NCBI GenBank assembly: GCA_023252195.1 | Contig: JAHEXI010000018.1 | Coordinates: 1-64,000, forward strand | Direction: 5' to 3' | DNA from: Pseudonocardiales bacterium | Lineage (GTDB): Bacteria > Actinomycetota > Actinomycetes > Mycobacteriales > Pseudonocardiaceae | Length of the DNA: 64,000 nt | Shown: positions 33,898 to 42,966 of the stretch, piece by piece | Layout of the letters: the number at the start of each line of letters is the position of its first letter | How positions within the stretch are numbered: the first letter of the stretch is position 1 | Program-made: the position numbers and the translations under genes | Notes under the pieces: generated by a model | What the model saw: only the letters and a program-made list of their open reading frames with translations | Told to the model about the DNA's origin: nothing | Database searches by the model: none

Positions 33898-35741
33898 TCC
33901 CGCCTGCCGACCTTAACCCCGGCACCTGCAGATGATGCGCGAGGACGTCACCGGGACCTGTGGCCCGCAAGCACCGTCCCGGAGGTTCTCCGCGGCGAAC
34001 ATGGGATCCGACTTACCCCCCGTTCCCAAGCCAAATCTCCTTGAGCGCGACCTCCAGTCGCTCGAAGCGCTGCGTACCCACGCTGGAGGATGGGGACGCT
34101 ACTACTCCAAGATCTTCCCGACCCGAACCGTCTGCGTACTTGAGGGATCGCTCGGGTCCTGACCGCGTATACGCTGAATGCGTTACTAGCGGACGTACAG
34201 GCGGGCTAACCTCACCTTGCTGTCAGGACTGCTGCGAGTCCCTGGCAGTCGGCGACTGTGAGGGTGATGGCCGGGTGGCGCAGGAGGCCGGTCGGCTCGA
34301 TGCCGGGAACCGGCTTGCGGAAGGTGATACCGAGGTAGGCGTACTCGCCAAGGCCCGAATCGCACGGCGAGCTCGCCGTCGCGTACTCGGACCGTCGCGG
34401 TGGCCGGGGTAACGCCGAAGGGCAGGCCGGTGAGCCGGTAGCGGGTGGTGAACCGGAACGGGAAGGTTTGTGTCGCTATATGGTATCGACTACCCGATGG
34501 CGTCAGCTTCAACCTGGTATGGCATCGCCCATCTCGCGGGGCGAGCCCGACCTGAATGGACTCATCGGGCCGGGTTGTGTTGGCGGATGGTGAAGCGGTC
34601 GAGTGGGGTGTGGTTCCACCCCGGAGGGCACCAGCACCAGGTCGTCGATCTGCAATGGTGACCGCTTAGCAGCCGGAACCGGGGCATCGGTCAGCGACGC
34701 CCGCACCAGCTCCCCCAACCGCTGCCGCACCGATGGTAGAACCGCCGCTGAGCGCGGCGTCCACACAACAGCCAGCCCAGCCGCAGTATCGGGCCGACGG
34801 TGGGCGATCGTTGGGAGTGGCAAGAGGCGACGAACTCGACCCGACCGCTGTCCAGGTGCTTGACTACGACCGGATTCACCCCGCCCAGGTAGGCAAGTGC
34901 CCCGCGAGCACTTCTGTGTTAACGGTGATCCGCCATGCGCCCGTGTGCCTTGGAGTGTCGTTTTGTGCCGCTGAGCTGCGGCTACGCGCCGGTGTGGATC
35001 GACCCGTGCGGCTCGTCGCGTTGGTTCCGCTGACGGCTCGCTGACGGTGATCACCTGCGACTGCCGCTGTTGGCTCCTTGTTGTGTCACCCGCATCGACT
35101 GCTGGGTTGAACGTGGGCTGCACCTGTTCCGCGATCGTTCCGCTGGCCCCGATACGCACAATCGGCGCGCCACTCGCGCACCTCGTGCGCGACGACGCCA
35201 CCGAGGCCCGGGTGCACCCGGTGGTGCTCGCCGCGCGGTGGATCGCGGCCGGAGCCTCCGCCGATGCCGTCGTGCGATGGATACTCCAGCAAGTCCCATC
35301 CGCCACAGGCGGCGGCACAGCGCCAGACGATGGCCTTGGGGTTCACCGTGTCACCGACCCAGACGAACACCAGCAGTCGAGCGCCAAGCCGGTTGAGGAA
35401 CCGCACGTGCGGGCTGCGCGGTGCCGCCGCACCCCGCGCTAGACGTTGCCCTTGCCATCGCGGACGATGACCTTCCACGTGGCGGGCGGAGATACCAGCC
35501 ACCTGATGGGGCCCTCGCCACGGCCGGTAGGCCCCTCTGCCCGACCGGCCGAACCAGGCTCCGGACCACCCGGAGAAGCAGGGAGGCACCCCCTACGCGT
35601 GTCCGGTCGTACATACCGGTGTGGATCTTGTCCATTGGACTGTCCATTTACTCCAGTCCTCTGGGTGCCGCTGGTGCCTCGGCGGCGTAACTATGGCGAG
35701 CAAAGTGCCAGGTAGTGCTACTCCTCTTAGGTGAACTTCGC
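33898..35741. other. decayed right end of the island
   Basis: About 1.8 kb with no intact gene. On the minus strand several frames carry coding-like pieces: FLNRLGARLLVFVWVGDTVNP (near 35390), ALAYLGGVNPVVVKHLDSGR and GRVEFVASCHSQRSPTVGPI (near 34850), QRLGELVRASLTDAPVPAAK (near 34700). Stops and frameshifts separate them. Their family was not recognised; by position they may be remains of replication or transfer genes. A PH-like pseudogene at 34212-34512 is listed separately. Confidence 0.5.
34212..34512 (-). pseudogene. actinobacterial PH-like-fold protein, internally deleted
   Basis: The N-terminal part reads PFRFTTRYRLTGLPFGVTP and ELAVRFGPWRV, the C-terminal part (another frame) YLGITFRKPVPGIEPTG and LRHPAITLTVADCQGLAAVL, ending at TGA 34212-34214. 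Intact actinobacterial proteins with this start and end have about 80-100 residues in between; here they are missing and a frameshift joins the halves. Function of the family is unknown to me. Confidence 0.5.
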
Positions 35742-35785
35742 ACTACGGATCAGAAGGTTGGGAGTTCGAGTCTCTCCGGGCGCGC
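35742..35785 (+). repeat. attR: 44-base copy of tRNA-Arg 3' half
   Basis: Perfect copy of 9062-9105 (anticodon loop to acceptor end of tRNA-Arg), without the 5' half of a tRNA, so it is the displaced target end left by site-specific integration. DNA to its right continues as chromosomal flank with remnants of another integrase. Confidence 0.88.
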
Positions 35786-35825
35786 ATCTCATACGTGCTG
35801 TTGGACAGCAGTGAAGCGATGATCC

Positions 35826-35925
35826 GTGGCAACACTTGCCCGCGTGACTCGCAGGAAGCAGGCTCCGAAGGACCTCACGGGCATCCGCCAGCGCGGCAGC
35901 ACTTACCGGACGCGGCTCTACGCGG
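35826..35925 (+). pseudogene. tyrosine integrase, N-terminal remnant 1
   Basis: A frame starting near 35826 reads MATLARVTRRKQAPKDLTG then IRQRGSTYRTRLYA, the beginning of an Arm-binding domain of phage-type integrases (I-R-Q-R-G-S-x-Y-x-x-R-x-Y), and then loses similarity. Located 40 bases after attR, it suggests another element once used the same tRNA. About 55 bases are repeated with few changes at 42125-42180. Confidence 0.55.
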
Positions 35926-36039
35926 AACTGCGGATCTGCCGCCAACGCTGCCACGTCCGGACCTTTGTCGAGCACCGCACATCTCAGCCTGTCACGTGCG
36001 ACGCGCGGTGCTCGCCCCACGGATGCAAGCCGCTCGCGC

Positions 36040-36199
36040 TCTCGTCGGTTCGCCAGTGTCATCGGCGGTGGTCGTCGTGGACGACCTGCAGTGGGCGGAT
36101 CGGTCCACGTTGTTGTTGCTGCGTCACATCATGCGCTCCGCTGAGAACGTGCTGGTGGTGGCGACCTGCCGGGACGGTGAGACAGACCGGACAGCGTAG
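36040..36199 (+). pseudogene. LuxR/MalT-type ATPase fragment (Walker B region)
   Basis: Frame ending at TAG 36197-36199 contains AVVVVDDLQWADRSTLLLLR and NVLVVATCRDGETDRT, the Walker B and sensor region of STAND-type ATPases found in LuxR/BTAD regulators. No Walker A, no start, and only about 50 residues remain. The next 180 bases hold nothing recognisable. Confidence 0.55.
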
Positions 36200-36381
36200 G
36201 TCAGCTAGTACGGTGGCGAGCGCGGACCGTCGGGCCCGAGGCAATGGTATTCGGCGAGGGGGCCGCACGAGAGGGCGCGCGGGCAGAGTCGTGAGCAGAC
36301 ATGGACGGGTCCTGTGACGTCGGGAGGGAGGACCAGCCCGCCGTGTCGCTCGACGCCAATGCGGTCGCCCGAACCCCTAGG

Positions 36382-36750
36382 TCAGTCCTGACGTGCGGCC
36401 AACATCGCATTGATCCGCTTGGCCACCGCATCAGAGTGCACCGGGATCGAATCCTCGCTGAGTGCGCCGATACCGCGTAGTAGCACCTTCGATCGAGACT
36501 CCTGCTCGGGTAGTTGCCCAGGCTCTTTGTGGTCGGGCTCCATGTCCGCCACTGGATATGCCTCACCGGTCCACACAGTGTAGTCGGGAAAGTGAAGCTC
36601 GACGGCCAGGTCCTTGCCTCGCCAACCCTGCTCCTCCGACACATCACGGGTGCTGATTGACCAGCTCACCAGAGGGTCGGATTGAGCGACTTCCAGTTCG
36701 CCTGGCCTGAGCGGGCCGCCGGCGATACGGCACATCACCTCGATCATCAT
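36382..36750 (-). CDS. hypothetical protein
   Basis: 122 residues; AGGATGAAGGC precedes ATG-ATG at 36750/36747. Acidic, soluble, no signal peptide or membrane segment. Readable pieces: PGELEVAQSDPLVSWSIS, WRGKDLAVELHFPDYTVWTG, HSDAVAKRINAMLAAR. I do not recognise the family. It lies among gene fragments, and the ribosome site and length argue modestly for a real gene. The 314 bases after its start, up to murJ, contain no other supported gene. Confidence 0.45.
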   Translation of the reverse strand: MMIEVMCRIAGGPLRPGELEVAQSDPLVSWSISTRDVSEEQGWRGKDLAVELHFPDYTVWTGEAYPVADMEPDHKEPGQLPEQESRSKVLLRGIGALSEDSIPVHSDAVAKRINAMLAARQD

Positions 36751-37064
36751 GCCTTCATCCTGCCTTACACCATGGTGTTGTTACGTTCAGGGCGTATCGA
36801 CCAGGGCACGGCCAACCCGTTCGAGATTTACAGCAGGGCGCGGAAGGAGTCGAGGGCGCCGATGAGCTCGCTACGCCGCCTGTACTGCACGTCGATGAAT
36901 TCGACAGCTACGCCTCAGTCGATCTCCACCGGCGCCGCGAAGGTGCCCATGATCCGGCCCGGATATGACCTTTGACGAAGCCACATCCGTAAGCGGTCTC
37001 GATGGCGGCGCGGCTATGGACCGCGCGGTTGCGTGCGCTGCGAGGAGGCGCGCGGGTCCCAGCC

Positions 37065-38837
37065 TCAACCCGGTAGCCGGGACCGCACACTGGCGATGAG
37101 CGTCGGCAACTTGCCGGTGAGCACCGCGAACACCAGGCCGAAGCAGACCAGCGCCACCGAACCCATGAGCAGGCCCGTCATCACCTGCGGCGCCCGAGCC
37201 CGCACCATGTGCCCGACCATCCATGAGCCGAGCGCGGACGCGGGCAGCATCGCCAAGGTGGACGTCCCAATGACGGCCAGCCTGCGCGGGTCGACCATCC
37301 GCTCCGGGCGGATCGCGGCGCGCACTTTGAACAGCGCGATCACGGCTGCCGTCACATCACCGAGCAGCACAGCACAGCACAGCCCGACCAGTCGGTCGCC
37401 GTCCGCCAGCAACAGCAGCGCACCAAGCGCGACTACGATGCGGACCGCCATCATCGCGGTGCTGGCACGGCGTGGCCCGCTAGTGTCCAATCGAGCGAAC
37501 AGTGTCTGTCGGGCCACCTCGTAGCCCGCGTTGGCGAACTGCGAGACAGCGAGCACCGTGAGGCAGGCGGTAAGCCATCGCACCATTCTCGGGTCGTGCA
37601 GCTCGCCGTTGACCAGGGTGGACGCCACCGGGCTGGCGAAGGCCAGCAGCAGGCACAGGGCGGGCAGGCTGGCCATCACGCTGTAGTTCAGCGCTTGCCG
37701 CCAGGCCGCGCCGACCGGCCCGGCTACGCCATCCCTGGCCGCCGCGCTCATCGCGGGCAGCGCGGCCACGGTAACCGCTCTGGCGCCGAGCGCGCCGATC
37801 ACGGTGTATACCGACAGGGCGGCCTGGAACACGAAAACTCCGCCGGGCACCGTCGCCGCGACGGCCAGCATCGCGAACATGGAGGTCACCGGGAAGGCCG
37901 CTACGGCCACCGAGTGGCGCAGCCGCTGGCTGACCTCGCGGGCATCCGGCTCGGTCGACCAGCCGCCTCGCGGCCGAATCGGCAGCCCGACCCGGTAAGC
38001 CCCGTAGAGCTGGACGGCCGCGTGGGCCGCCACGGACAGCGTGGAACCCACGCCGAGCACGAGCACCATGCCGATTGAGACGTCCGGTACGTCCACCCCG
38101 GGCCGGTACCACAGCGCGACCACGCCCATCATGGTGATCATGCCCAGGTTCTCCACCGCGGGTGCCGCAGAGGCCAACCCGAATCGACCCTTGGTTTGTT
38201 GCACGGCGGCCCCGATCGAGGCCAGGGTGTAGCAGAGCACCTGCGGTGCCACGAATAGCACGATCAGGATGGTCAGCTGCCATGCCCGCCAGCGAGTGGC
38301 ATCGTCCGGAATACCTGCGGTGACCGCCAGCGCTACCAGCGGGGACGCTACCGCGATGGCGCCGGCCAGGATCGACGCCCAGAACAACAGATAACCCGTG
38401 ACCCTGCCGAGTAGCCGGCGGGAATCGGCTACGCCGCGCTCGGTGAGCGCACGGCTGAGCGCTGGTACGAGCACCAGCGCCAGGACCGGCCCGGCCATCG
38501 CTGCGAAGAGCAGGTTCGGCACGGTGTTCGCGGACAGGAACGCATTGGCGAAGAAGGTTGGGCCCAGGACGGCGCCGATAACGACCACCCGGAGCAGCCC
38601 CGTGATCCGGCTGATCAGCGTCCAGGCGGCCACCGTGATCGTGCGGCCCGCCGTGCCGGACACACGCGCTACATCGGCGGACCCGCCGGCCAGCGCCCCG
38701 GAGCGGGCCTCCTCGCTCTCGGACGGGGCATAGCCCTCAACGAATGCGCGGCGCTCGCCGTCGACCTGCCCTTCTAAGGCGTCGAAGCTCACCTCGCCAC
38801 GGTGACGGCGCGAGCGCGCCGAGCCGCCTTCGCTCAT
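37065..38837 (-). CDS. murJ: MurJ/MviN-family lipid II flippase
   Basis: 590 residues. A hydrophilic, acidic N-terminus of about 65 residues precedes 14 predicted membrane helices. MOP-superfamily MurJ features: TLISRITGLLRVVVIGAVLG in helix 1, the conserved FANAFLSANTVPNLLFAAMAGPVL after it, and PQVLCYTLASIGAAVQQTKGRF. MurJ flips lipid II across the membrane for peptidoglycan assembly. In actinobacteria a MurJ-like gene usually sits near parAB/trxB, with a kinase-like domain attached in some; here it stands with a FemAB-like transferase and an ATP-grasp gene, so it may serve another polymer. Confidence 0.85.
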   Translation of the reverse strand: MSEGGSARSRRHRGEVSFDALEGQVDGERRAFVEGYAPSESEEARSGALAGGSADVARVSGTAGRTITVAAWTLISRITGLLRVVVIGAVLGPTFFANAFLSANTVPNLLFAAMAGPVLALVLVPALSRALTERGVADSRRLLGRVTGYLLFWASILAGAIAVASPLVALAVTAGIPDDATRWRAWQLTILIVLFVAPQVLCYTLASIGAAVQQTKGRFGLASAAPAVENLGMITMMGVVALWYRPGVDVPDVSIGMVLVLGVGSTLSVAAHAAVQLYGAYRVGLPIRPRGGWSTEPDAREVSQRLRHSVAVAAFPVTSMFAMLAVAATVPGGVFVFQAALSVYTVIGALGARAVTVAALPAMSAAARDGVAGPVGAAWRQALNYSVMASLPALCLLLAFASPVASTLVNGELHDPRMVRWLTACLTVLAVSQFANAGYEVARQTLFARLDTSGPRRASTAMMAVRIVVALGALLLLADGDRLVGLCCAVLLGDVTAAVIALFKVRAAIRPERMVDPRRLAVIGTSTLAMLPASALGSWMVGHMVRARAPQVMTGLLMGSVALVCFGLVFAVLTGKLPTLIASVRSRLPG

Positions 38838-38880
38838 AGCGCGAACATTAGCCCTGAGTCTAACTCCGATACGCGGTCCG

Positions 38881-39134
38881 CGACTGTTCGAGCGTTTCGC
38901 CTCCGGCCTGGCCGACCAGAGCCTGCCCGACGACCGTCGGCGCTACGGCAGCGGTCTCGCACTGGTCGGCGAGGTTGTTGTGCGTCACGGTCGGACCGTA
39001 GCCGCTGCGGCCAGCCCGGTCCGGGAGCCAGCATTCGGCTCACCTTCCGCTCATATACCGACAGTTCCACGAAAACTCCTAGGACCGCCAAGGATCCTAG
39101 CTCGGACGCCAACCCGCCGAGCCCAGCTGCCTGA
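38881..39134 (+). pseudogene. sensor histidine kinase, C-terminal ATPase fragment
   Basis: Reads LFERFASGLADQSLPDDRRR then YGSGLALVGEVVVRHGRTVA, the G2-box region of a histidine kinase ATPase domain, in one frame, and then after a one-base shift near 39036 LTFRSYTDS. There is no start and no kinase core. It lies in the divergent gap between murJ and the FemAB-like gene. Confidence 0.55.
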
Positions 39135-39176
39135 GAATTTTCGAGGTCGCGGTAGGGTCGAGTCGAGGAGGAGCCG

Positions 39177-40265
39177 ATGGTGGCTGGTGAGCTGACCGGA
39201 AATATTCAACTTGTTGCGATAGGGGCTGAAAGCAGGGAAAAATGGGAGGCCGTCGTACGCACGGATGCTAATATAAATATGCTGCAGACACCGATCTGGT
39301 CCGACTGTATCTGCCGTTCCGAAGGCCTTGAGGACGTTACGCGGTCATACGAATCGTCTGACGGGCGTCTTATTGTTTTGCCACTTGTGCGAGGCCGTAG
39401 ACTCCCGAGGCAACTACAAACCCAATCCTCCTGGCCCGGCCCCTGGGGATTCTGCGGTTTGCTCGCCTCTGAGGGTCGTATTACTTCCAACGACGTCATC
39501 CAAATTATTAAAGACTTGCAAGCCTTCAACGGATTGAGGACCAGCGTCCCGGTGCCTCGGATGGCTGACGCCCAGTTATGGGAAGCGCTTGTTCCCTCAG
39601 GTGTTATCAGGGAATCTCGCACGACGCACGTGCTGGATCTTTCCGGTGGATTCGACAACGTTTGGAGAAAGCGCTTCGCGGGTGCGGTGCGCACCGCGAC
39701 CCGAAAAGCCGAGCGTTTAGGAATTACGGTAGAATCCGACACCACTGGGCGGCTACTGCCAGTGTTTGACGCTCTTTATCGCATGTCAGTCGACCGCTGG
39801 GCTAAAGATCGGCGCCGCCCTTTGGTCATTGCTCGCTTACTTGCGTCGAGGCGTGAACCATTTCGCAAGTTTCAGATCGTAGCGGACCTTTTGGGTGAGT
39901 CATGCGAGGTGCATATCGCCTGGCTTGGTGGGAAGCCCTTGGCTGGGACGATCGTTCTGACGCACGGCGTCGTGGCAACCTACTGGCGCGGTGCGATGGA
40001 CATAGAGCGTGCGGCAGGAACGGGCGCGAACGAGTTGCTTCATCGAGTCGCGATTGAAACCGCGTGTCAGCGAGGATGTCTGCAGTACGATATGCAGCGA
40101 TCAGCTTCTCAGAATCTCGGGCGCTTCAAGTCCAAGTTCGGGGCCCAGTCCACAACTTTCCTCGAGTATCGATTTGAGAATATCCCTGTGACGGTGCTCG
40201 ACCGCCGAGCTCGAGTATTTGCCAAGCGCATGCTACGTATGCCAAAGGCCGAGATCTCTCGTTAG
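39177..40265 (+). CDS. FemAB/GNAT-type acetyltransferase-like protein (BioF2-like)
   Basis: 362 residues; GGAGGAG just before the ATG. The FemAB/acetyltransf_6 fold is suggested by NINMLQTPIWSD at the start, the segment RTATRKAERLGITVE, VFDALYRMSVDRW, and HIAWLGGKPLAGTIVLTHG followed by LHRVAIETACQRGCLQYDM. Such proteins transfer aminoacyl or acyl groups onto cell-wall precursors or exopolysaccharide intermediates. Third codon positions are clearly richer in A/T than in neighbouring genes, pointing to recent horizontal transfer. Between murJ and an ATP-grasp gene, a cell-envelope polymer role is plausible. Confidence 0.7.
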   Translation: MVAGELTGNIQLVAIGAESREKWEAVVRTDANINMLQTPIWSDCICRSEGLEDVTRSYESSDGRLIVLPLVRGRRLPRQLQTQSSWPGPWGFCGLLASEGRITSNDVIQIIKDLQAFNGLRTSVPVPRMADAQLWEALVPSGVIRESRTTHVLDLSGGFDNVWRKRFAGAVRTATRKAERLGITVESDTTGRLLPVFDALYRMSVDRWAKDRRRPLVIARLLASRREPFRKFQIVADLLGESCEVHIAWLGGKPLAGTIVLTHGVVATYWRGAMDIERAAGTGANELLHRVAIETACQRGCLQYDMQRSASQNLGRFKSKFGAQSTTFLEYRFENIPVTVLDRRARVFAKRMLRMPKAEISR

Positions 40266-40661
40266 TAGCGCAAGGATCCTCCACGCCGGGCCGACGCCGC
40301 TGCGCGGTGGCCTGCAGCGCTGCAGGCGATCACCTACACCGGCACGGCCGGACGCTCCGCCAGACCATCGTCCCAAGCAAAGCACCATCCTCCCGGGACG
40401 GGCAACGTTCACCGACTAGGCGAGCCGCGTGGATCGACCCGACCCGGCACGGTAGCGCTATGTACTCAAGGGGATGACGTTGAGCACACGATCGGTTATT
40501 CGTGTAACACTCTCGGCGAAGTTACGATGACAATCAGTACAGGATCCCCGGGGATCCGTGGAGTGGATCCTCCGGGACCACTCATAGGGCGACAGGGACG
40601 TGGTCAACCGCCAAGGCTAGGGAGGCTACAGCGGCGGTTCCGCGTATAGGGGGGATCCCGA
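40266..40661. other. non-coding stretch with palindromes upstream of the ATP-grasp gene
   Basis: 396 bases without a gene. A perfect 16-base palindrome GGATCCCCGGGGATCC is at 40542-40557, followed by a second hairpin-like stretch (GTGGAGTGGATCCTCC...). GGATCC recurs four times here. It may be a regulatory leader or terminator pair; not identifiable further. Confidence 0.4.
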
Positions 40662-42191
40662 TTGTTCACGGAGAAGGGTACTGATGTCGACCGAAGCACC
40701 ACCGGGCTTCTGAACCCGTTGCTGCCGCCGGGGCTGATCGCAGGTGCCGGCACCGCCATCGGGCTGGCCATTGCTCGGGGCCTGCGCGGCACGGGAGTGC
40801 CCATCGTTGGTGCTTCCCTCACCCCGACGGCGCCAACCTGCCGCTCAAAGCTATGGCACAGCGTCTTACGGGTCACCGCACCAACCACGGAAGCATGGCT
40901 AGCGACCCTGCGTGCGGCTCACGCGCGGTACGGCCCGATGGTGCTGTTCCCCGCCGATGACACGGTGGTGCGCATCGTCGCCGAGCACGCTGGCGACCTG
41001 GCCACGCAGTTCCACTTCGTGCTGCCGGACCTGCCGACCGTTGATCGATTGCTGGACAAGTCGGTTTTCCATGAGTGGGCCCTAGCTAACGACTTCCCGG
41101 TTCCCCACACAGCGATTGTTCACAACCCTGGCCAGTTGCGCGCAGCCCTGCGGGAGATGACCTTTCCTGTGGTGTTCAAGCCGGTCGAGCGGACACCACA
41201 ATGGCAGGACTTCAGTAAGTATGGCACGGCCTACCGATTCGAGACCGCCGACGATTTTGAACGGCTTCCGTTCGCTCCGTTCGATGCCGCTGACCGCTTC
41301 GTCGTCCAGGAGTGGATTCCGGGCCGCGACAGCGATGTCTACTTCTGCTTGACTTACCGCAATCGCAACGGGGAAGAGTTAGCGGCACAAGGCGGGCGAA
41401 AGATCACCCAGTGGCGCGTCGACACGGGCAGCACTGCCCTTGCCGTAACCCATCAGGACGCGGAGTTGCACAAGCTGACCCGGCGGCTGCTCGACACCGC
41501 TGGCCACGTCGGCTTCGGCTCGCTCGAGGTTCGGCGCAGCACTCGAGATGGGCGGATGCTCATCACCGAACCGACCGTGGGCCGACCGGACCTGCAGACC
41601 GCACTCGCCGCCGCCGCCGGGGTGAACCTGGTGGATATGGCGTATCGCGACGCGCTCAGGCTGCCAGCGCCACCGAGCCGACCCAGCCGGGAGGCGATCT
41701 GGATTCATGAGACCGCCTTTCCGCGGTCGGTGCTCGTCGCGGCACGCCGCCGACGCCTCGATGGCCACACGCTCCTTGCCGCGTTGCGGACCAGGCGGAC
41801 GCCCACCGGCGCGTTCTTCTCAGACCGCGATCCGCTCCCACTTGTACTCGAGACGGCCAAGGTCGCCAACAAGATCCTCCGGGCGGCACTGATCATCGAG
41901 CGGAGACGCCCTAAGCCACCCCTAATCACCCGTCGCGGCGGGTTGACCTGGTTGTCTTGGGGCGTGCGGTTCTTAAGCGCGACTCGAACACATCCCGTTG
42001 GGTGGGCGAAGACCGACGGTGTGGACCCTCAAGGTCGTGGAACGGCACTGGCAGGTTTCGACGATCATCACCTCCGACCGGGAGCCAACGGAGATGGTAA
42101 CCATGATGGCCAGCCGATTCCCGGTTCGCAGGAAGCAGGCTCAGAGGGACGTCACGGGCATCCGCCAGCGCGGCAGCACCGCTCTCGGTGA
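40662..42191 (+). CDS. ATP-grasp carboxylate-amine ligase with chimeric C-terminus
   Basis: 509 residues from a TTG at 40662 (AGGGGGG upstream). ATP-grasp enzymes join a carboxylate to an amine or thiol via an acylphosphate. Visible: LFPADDTVVRIVAEH, the pre-ATP domain; DKSVFHEWALANDFPVPHTAI; MTFPVVFKPVERT with the ATP-binding Lys; FVVQEWIPGRDSDVYF; and GFGSLEVRRS...LITEPTVGRPD at the Mg site. Homology seems to end near residue 420-430 (about 41940); the last ~70 residues read out of frame through integrase-remnant DNA, so the 3' end was probably lost and replaced. It may still be active, since the ligase core is complete. Confidence 0.75.
   Translation: MFTEKGTDVDRSTTGLLNPLLPPGLIAGAGTAIGLAIARGLRGTGVPIVGASLTPTAPTCRSKLWHSVLRVTAPTTEAWLATLRAAHARYGPMVLFPADDTVVRIVAEHAGDLATQFHFVLPDLPTVDRLLDKSVFHEWALANDFPVPHTAIVHNPGQLRAALREMTFPVVFKPVERTPQWQDFSKYGTAYRFETADDFERLPFAPFDAADRFVVQEWIPGRDSDVYFCLTYRNRNGEELAAQGGRKITQWRVDTGSTALAVTHQDAELHKLTRRLLDTAGHVGFGSLEVRRSTRDGRMLITEPTVGRPDLQTALAAAAGVNLVDMAYRDALRLPAPPSRPSREAIWIHETAFPRSVLVAARRRRLDGHTLLAALRTRRTPTGAFFSDRDPLPLVLETAKVANKILRAALIIERRRPKPPLITRRGGLTWLSWGVRFLSATRTHPVGWAKTDGVDPQGRGTALAGFDDHHLRPGANGDGNHDGQPIPGSQEAGSEGRHGHPPARQHRSR
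42104..42182 (+). pseudogene. tyrosine integrase, N-terminal remnant 2
   Basis: Near-copy of the remnant at 35826: MASRFPVRRKQAQRDVTG, then IRQRGST. The stretch from about 42125 to 42180 matches 35848-35904 with only a few substitutions. It overlaps the 3' end of the ATP-grasp reading in another frame and stops abruptly before an ArsR-like fragment. Confidence 0.5.
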
Positions 42192-42198
42192 CACGCCG

Positions 42199-42306
42199 AT
42201 GAGCCGCCGGTCCGTGCCTGCGTTCGACTGCCTCGGCGACCCGGTCAGACGTCGAATTTTGAGGCCGTGTATCGACGGCGAAGGAGCCGCTCGCGAGGTT
42301 GGTACC
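42199..42306 (+). pseudogene. ArsR-type regulator, N-terminal fragment
   Basis: Begins MSRRSVPAFDCLGDPVRRRI, the first helices of ArsR winged-helix proteins (usually A-x-x-x-L-G-D-P-V-R-R-R-I-L-x-L-L), then breaks down after about 30 residues. Joined without spacer to a SenX3-like fragment. Confidence 0.45.
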
Positions 42307-42334
42307 GACGCCTCGGATCAGTCGGACGCGGTCC

Positions 42335-42595
42335 GGTTGGAAGCGAGAACATCAGGAACGCGTCTTCGAGCGGTCCTTTCGCATCGATCAGGCGCGCAGC
42401 CGACCCATCGGTGGAACCGGGTTGGGGCTGGCGATCGTCAAACACGTCGCTGCCAACCATGGCGGTGCGGTCACGCAATGGAGCAAGCCCGGCACCGGCT
42501 CCACCTTCACTCTGCGGATCCCCGCCCATCCCCACAGCCCACAACACCCATCGCGCACGGCACCCACACCCGAGTACGCGGGAGAGTCGCGATGA
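42335..42595 (+). pseudogene. SenX3-type histidine kinase, C-terminal fragment
   Basis: About 85 residues remain: [20 protein letters not shown], then [20 protein letters not shown] and [14 protein letters not shown], the F/G2-box end of SenX3, the phosphate-sensing kinase. Its TGA overlaps the ATG of a RegX3-like fragment (ATGA), as in intact senX3-regX3 operons. Confidence 0.65.
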
Positions 42596-42660
42596 CCAGG
42601 GTGCTGATCATCGAGGATGACGAACACCTTCGGCCTTCTGTTGCGCGAGGATGGCTTCCC
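42592..42660 (+). pseudogene. RegX3-type response regulator, N-terminal fragment
   Basis: [11 protein letters not shown] begins a receiver domain, followed after a shift by FGLLLREDGFP; about ten residues are deleted between them compared with the family and the rest of the gene is absent. It confirms the neighbouring fragment as a senX3-regX3 relic. Confidence 0.55.
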
Positions 42661-42966
42661 GCCGTTGCGGATTGTTCCTGTGGAACTATCCGCATATGCG
42701 GAAAAAAATAGCTTGACTAACCGCATCAGCTGGTATCACTATGAGCTGACGTGATCACCGTCTGCTGGAAGGTGGCCGCAGATGCGGGATGGCGCGCCGG
42801 GTTCTGTCCATAGTCGGCCTGCCCACCGCTCTGGGCCGGCTGGCCGATACGACGACAACGCAGCCCGACCGGCCGCACCCGATGGTGGACCCACCGCGGG
42901 GGCCGACGGCCGGTGTCGGGGTGACCGTGGCCGAGCTTCCGGGGACCCGTTTGGAAAGGATGAGGA
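42661..42966. other. intergenic stretch with perfect 14-base palindrome and promoter-like elements
   Basis: TCCGCATATGCGGA at 42689-42702 is a perfect palindrome followed by an A-rich run (GAAAAAAATAG) and TTGACT (a -35 candidate at 42714-42719). It could be a terminator or operator. The remaining bases up to the next gene show no supported coding. Confidence 0.4.

Larger units (their letters stand above)
9062..35785. mobile_element. integrated genomic island (tRNA-Arg site-specific, about 26.7 kb)
   Basis: Bounded by a perfect 44-base direct repeat of the tRNA-Arg 3' half (9062-9105 and 35742-35785). A tyrosine integrase lies 100 bases inside the left repeat, reading toward the tRNA, the usual arrangement for actinobacterial integrative elements. 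Cargo is an electron-transfer operon, kup, an IS110, a NiCoT/MarR pair and the amidase/tubulin-like/RsbQP cluster. No FtsK/TraB translocase, Rep initiator or excisionase was recognised, and the right 1.8 kb is decayed, so the island is probably no longer self-transmissible or depends on helpers. That the whole interval entered in one event is inference. Confidence 0.75.

Noticed and set aside
33932-34162. 76-residue plus-strand frame after rsbP
   Set aside because: No ribosome site, no recognised family, and it lies in the decaying island end; it may be a remnant but is not supported as a gene.
42714-42740. TTGACT plus downstream bases as a certain promoter for the gene at 42967
   Set aside because: The gene begins over 200 bases further on, and no convincing -10 with correct spacing was found.
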